Shown here piece after piece: positions 61,343 to 64,000 of a DNA stretch of 64,000 bases (its first letter is position 1; each line of letters opens with the position of its first letter). The notes beneath the pieces are model-generated. The model ran no database searches and was not told the origin of the DNA. It saw nothing but the letters and a program-made list of their open reading frames with translations. A program made the position numbers and the translations under genes. Source of the stretch: Myxococcales bacterium (lineage in GTDB: Bacteria; Myxococcota_A; Polyangia; Palsa-1104; JAEUJZ01); NCBI GenBank assembly GCA_016794505.1, contig JAEUJZ010000037.1, positions 62,001 to 126,000 on the forward strand. The letters are read 5' to 3'.

Positions 61343-62419
61343 ATGTCTCCGTCGCGCCCGTCTCGACTGCCTTCGCCGACTTCTTCACTACGCTTCCGCG
61401 ATCGTCTGCGGTCGCTTGGGGCGCCTGTGCTCGGTCCGCTGGGCAGTCGGCTACTCGCAGTCGGCCTCAGTGGAATGCTGCTTGGCAGTGTGGCGATCCA
61501 GTCGGGCTGCGCGGCCTTCGTCGAAAACTTTCGTCCGGTGATCTTCGGCAAGACCGCGAAAGAAAACTACGAGCGCGGCGTGCGATCGATGAAAGGCGAG
61601 AGCTTCATCGATTCAGACAAATACTTCCGCTACATCCTCGACAACTATCCGGTGTCGCGGTACCGCACCTGGGCCGAGCTAGGCATCGCCGACTCAGCCT
61701 TTGGTCGCGATGCGTACCTGGAAGCAGTCGACGGGTACAAGACGTTTCAGACCTCGCATCCTGAGCATCCCAAGACGCGCGACGGCTACTGCGCGTACAA
61801 GGTCGGCGAGTCGTATTACAAGCAGATCCCAGGTGACTGGTTCTTGGTGCCGCCATCGTTTGAAAAGGACCAGGGACCGGTGCTTGATGCAGCGCGTGAG
61901 CTCTGCGACTTCCTCGATCACTATGGCGACAGTCCATACGCCGACAATGCCCGTCGGCTGTTTGCCGAGACGGTGCAGCGCTTGGCTGATCACGAGCTGT
62001 ACGTCGCGCGTTACTACCTGGAACGCGACAAACCACAAGCGGCGATCTGGCGCTTGGAATATGTCGTCACTGAATATCCAGGTGCGCGTCGTGAAGCGGA
62101 AGTGTTGCTGCTGCTTGGGCAGGTGTACCTGAAGCAAGACAAGCCGCGTGATGCCCGCGACACGTTCCGTCGCTTGACGCTGCAGTATCCAAACGGCAGC
62201 TTGGCCAAGCAGGCGCAGGTCTATCTGGACTACATCACCGAGCGCTTCAAAGAGCTACCCGCACCGACGCTAAAGCCAGACTTTGACGTGGGTCGGCAGC
62301 GCACGTTTTGTCCCAACATCCTGGGCAAGTCGCGCAACTACAAGACCGCGCCTGCTTCGGCACAGCCTGGCGCCGCCGAAAGCAAACCGGAAGCCAGCGA
62401 GCTTGCGCCAGTTGACTAG
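61343..62419 (+). CDS. BamD-like TPR lipoprotein (outer membrane assembly)
   Basis: A 358-residue lipoprotein. The signal segment ends AIQSGC, and the mature part has tetratricopeptide pairs of the BamD/YfiO type: TAKENYERGVRSMKGESFIDSDKYFRYILDNYP, PYADNARRLF and later EAEVLLLLGQVYLKQDKPRDARDTFRRLTLQYPNGSLAKQAQVYLDY. BamD joins BamA in inserting outer-membrane proteins, and these repeats match that role. It is longer than E. coli BamD (245), with a Ser/Pro-rich N-terminal leader before the signal helix and an Ala/Pro/Glu tail. The ATG at 61343 is preferred over the longer frame at 61301. lysS follows 109 bases downstream. Confidence 0.82.
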   Translation: MSPSRPSRLPSPTSSLRFRDRLRSLGAPVLGPLGSRLLAVGLSGMLLGSVAIQSGCAAFVENFRPVIFGKTAKENYERGVRSMKGESFIDSDKYFRYILDNYPVSRYRTWAELGIADSAFGRDAYLEAVDGYKTFQTSHPEHPKTRDGYCAYKVGESYYKQIPGDWFLVPPSFEKDQGPVLDAARELCDFLDHYGDSPYADNARRLFAETVQRLADHELYVARYYLERDKPQAAIWRLEYVVTEYPGARREAEVLLLLGQVYLKQDKPRDARDTFRRLTLQYPNGSLAKQAQVYLDYITERFKELPAPTLKPDFDVGRQRTFCPNILGKSRNYKTAPASAQPGAAESKPEASELAPVD

Positions 62420-62528
62420 GTTCGCGTGCCCGCAAGTACCTCACGACTTCGTCGGTAACCCCGCCAGGGTACACGCGCCAACGCGTGCCCAAGCCGACGC
62501 CCTTTCCTGTGCTTTGACCTGACCTGCC

Positions 62529-64000
62529 ATGAGTGAAAAACAAGCTCCTTCAAGTCCTGCCACTGCTTCAAGTGATGGCCGCAGCGATCTCGTTGGCCAG
62601 ATGAGCAGCCGACGACGCACCGCGCAGGCGCTGCGTGACGCCGGCCGCAATCCGTTTGCCAACGACGAAAAGATCACCCATCAGATCTATGCCCTGCCGG
62701 CGAGCGAGGCGGTGGATGTGACCAGCCTGCCTCTGGACGCCGAGATCACGCCGACTCAGCCGCGGTATGCTGTCGCTGGCCGCCTGCTGCAAGTAAACGA
62801 GATGGGCAAGGCCAAGTTCCTGTTTCTGCGCGGGGACCGGGGCGCCATGCTGCAGCTTTATCTGCGCGCCGAAAACGCTGAAGCGTTCGCGCGCTCGTCG
62901 CAGCTTGACCTGGGCGACATCGTCTGGGCACACGGTCCGCTGTTCCGTACACGCAAAGGCAAGCGGGCGCTGCTCATCGAAGATGTGCGCGGCGAAGGCG
63001 GCAACAAGCCTGGGCTGGCCCTGCTTTCCAAGGCCATCCGCCCCCTGCCCGGCAAGGCGCTGCAGGAAGGCGAAAAGGCCACCGACGATGACTGGCGCTA
63101 TCGCCAGCGCTACGCGGACATGATCGTCCACCCCGAAGTGGCTGACGTGTTCCGCAAGCGCGCCACCATCGTGCGCGAGATGCGTCGCTTCTTTGACGAT
63201 CGCGGCTATGTCGAGTGCGACACGCGCATGCTGCTACCGACCAACGGCGGCGCAGCAGCGCGTCCGTTTCGTACGCATATGAACGTGCTCAACCTCGATC
63301 TCAACCTGCGCATCGCCACGGAATTGGACCTCAAGCGCCTCGTGGTAGGTGGCATCGACCGTGTCTACGAAATCGGACGTATCTTCCGCAACGAAGGTCT
63401 GTCGCGCTTCCACAACCCGGAATTCACATCGATCGAGTTCTATCAGGCCTATGCCACGTACGACGATCTGATGGACCTGACGGAAGAGCTCTTCGAGCGC
63501 CTGTGCCAAGCGGTAAACGGCACCACCACCATCGACTATCAAGAGCACCAGGGCGTGCGTCTGTGTCGACCGTTCCGCCGCGCCACCATGCGAGCGCTAG
63601 TCAAAGAGGCGCGACCTGATGCCCCGATTTCGGACGGTCCCTGCAGTGATGCCGAGTGGGCAGCGCTGCCGGTCTATGCCAAGCAGGTCCTTGGGGATGC
63701 CTCGCCCGAGTATGGTCACTGCTTGGTCGCGCTGTTCGAGCGCTTCGTCGAGTCGACGCTGATCCAGCCGACCTTTGTCTGCGAGTTCCCGACCGTGGTC
63801 TCGCCGCTTTCACGCAAGAACGATCGCGACCCGCGCTTCGTCGATCGCTTCGAGCTCTTCATCGTCGGAAAAGAGATCGCCAACGCCTTTTCAGAGCTGA
63901 ACGATCCCGATGATCAGCGCGAGCGCTTTGTGGCCCAAACCGCAGCCAAGCAGCGCGGCGATCACGAAGCCATGGACTACGACGAAGACTTCTGCCGCGC
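62529..64000 (+). CDS. lysS: Lysyl-tRNA synthetase, class II, N-terminal 490 codons (cut by window edge)
   Basis: The start ATG 62529 gives MSEKQAPSSPATASSDGRSDLVG, a short polar head before the OB-fold anticodon-binding domain (TPTQPRYAVAGRLLQVNEMGKAKFLFLRGDRGAMLQLYL). The catalytic core follows with class II motif 2 (YEIGRIFRNEGLSRFHNPEFTSIEFYQAYA) and FVDRFELFIVGKEIANAFSELNDP. These are hallmarks of LysRS. The C-terminal part with motif 3 lies beyond the window edge. It charges tRNA-Lys in the cytoplasm. Confidence 0.97.
   Translation, partial: MSEKQAPSSPATASSDGRSDLVGQMSSRRRTAQALRDAGRNPFANDEKITHQIYALPASEAVDVTSLPLDAEITPTQPRYAVAGRLLQVNEMGKAKFLFLRGDRGAMLQLYLRAENAEAFARSSQLDLGDIVWAHGPLFRTRKGKRALLIEDVRGEGGNKPGLALLSKAIRPLPGKALQEGEKATDDDWRYRQRYADMIVHPEVADVFRKRATIVREMRRFFDDRGYVECDTRMLLPTNGGAAARPFRTHMNVLNLDLNLRIATELDLKRLVVGGIDRVYEIGRIFRNEGLSRFHNPEFTSIEFYQAYATYDDLMDLTEELFERLCQAVNGTTTIDYQEHQGVRLCRPFRRATMRALVKEARPDAPISDGPCSDAEWAALPVYAKQVLGDASPEYGHCLVALFERFVESTLIQPTFVCEFPTVVSPLSRKNDRDPRFVDRFELFIVGKEIANAFSELNDPDDQRERFVAQTAAKQRGDHEAMDYDEDFCR

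Overview
The window is GC-rich, densely coded bacterial chromosome with small intergenic gaps. Gene content points to a delta-type proteobacterium close to the Myxococcota: a membrane Ser/Thr kinase, a 1,850-residue Ser/Thr kinase/ATPase/histidine kinase fusion, an nSTAND ATPase with a WD40 propeller, cysteine-rich lipoproteins with Pro-Asp-Leu-Ser linkers, a DUF2330 protein and an aerobic cytochrome oxidase operon. This placement is inferred from gene content, not from an alignment. No tRNA, rRNA, CRISPR array, insertion sequence or prophage gene was recognised. Both ends cut genes: lnt on the left and lysS on the right.

Layout. 0-6 kb: lnt (partial), a dicarboxylate/amino-acid symporter and an nSTAND1-membrane-WD40 protein. 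6-10.5 kb: a fused lysine-fermentation-type enzyme (Kal-Kce), a 32-bp tandem repeat, an unrecognised Gly/Ala-rich protein with seven EF-hand-like loops and a double VOC protein. 10.5-19 kb: a YbjN/chaperone-like protein, two lipoproteins in tandem, a Ser/Thr kinase, pyrG and a predicted outer-surface protein. 19-22 kb: an ACE-like (M2) peptidase overlapping a peptide deformylase, both predicted to be lipoproteins. 22-29.7 kb: ATP synthase genes atpF'-F-H-A-G-D-C, followed by an enoyl-CoA-reductase-like SDR gene. The a and c subunit genes are absent, and AtpF carries a long Ala/Pro/His-rich extension.

29.7-36.4 kb: a hydrolase and a TetR regulator flanking a 14-bp palindrome, an unknown gene behind a CIRCE-like repeat, a small beta-barrel candidate, a membrane protein, an RNA methyltransferase and a class II amidotransferase lacking the catalytic Cys2. 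36.4-40.8 kb: mdh-sucC-sucD (TCA cycle) and proC. 40.9-46.9 kb: an aa3-type cytochrome oxidase operon with two subunit III genes, a COX4-cytochrome c fusion, a di-heme cytochrome and two small membrane proteins. One of these, 59 residues long, is easily missed. 46.9-47.3 kb: an AT-rich non-coding island. 47.3-55.6 kb: a DUF2330 gene directly ahead of the giant kinase, and a VWA protein. 56-58.6 kb: a thioesterase, two methionine-salvage genes (mtnB, mtnD) and a YkgJ-type Cys-cluster protein. 58.7-64 kb: an RpoH-like sigma factor with an acidic extension, a DUF1624-type acyltransferase, a BamD-like lipoprotein and lysS.

Taken together, the window holds much of the aerobic energy machinery (TCA enzymes, terminal oxidase and F1/stator of ATP synthase), mixed with signalling and envelope genes. 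The strongest oddities are the exported deformylase/peptidase pair, the EF-hand repeat protein, the extended AtpF, the COX4-cytochrome c fusion, the CIRCE-like site and the DUF2330-kinase pair.
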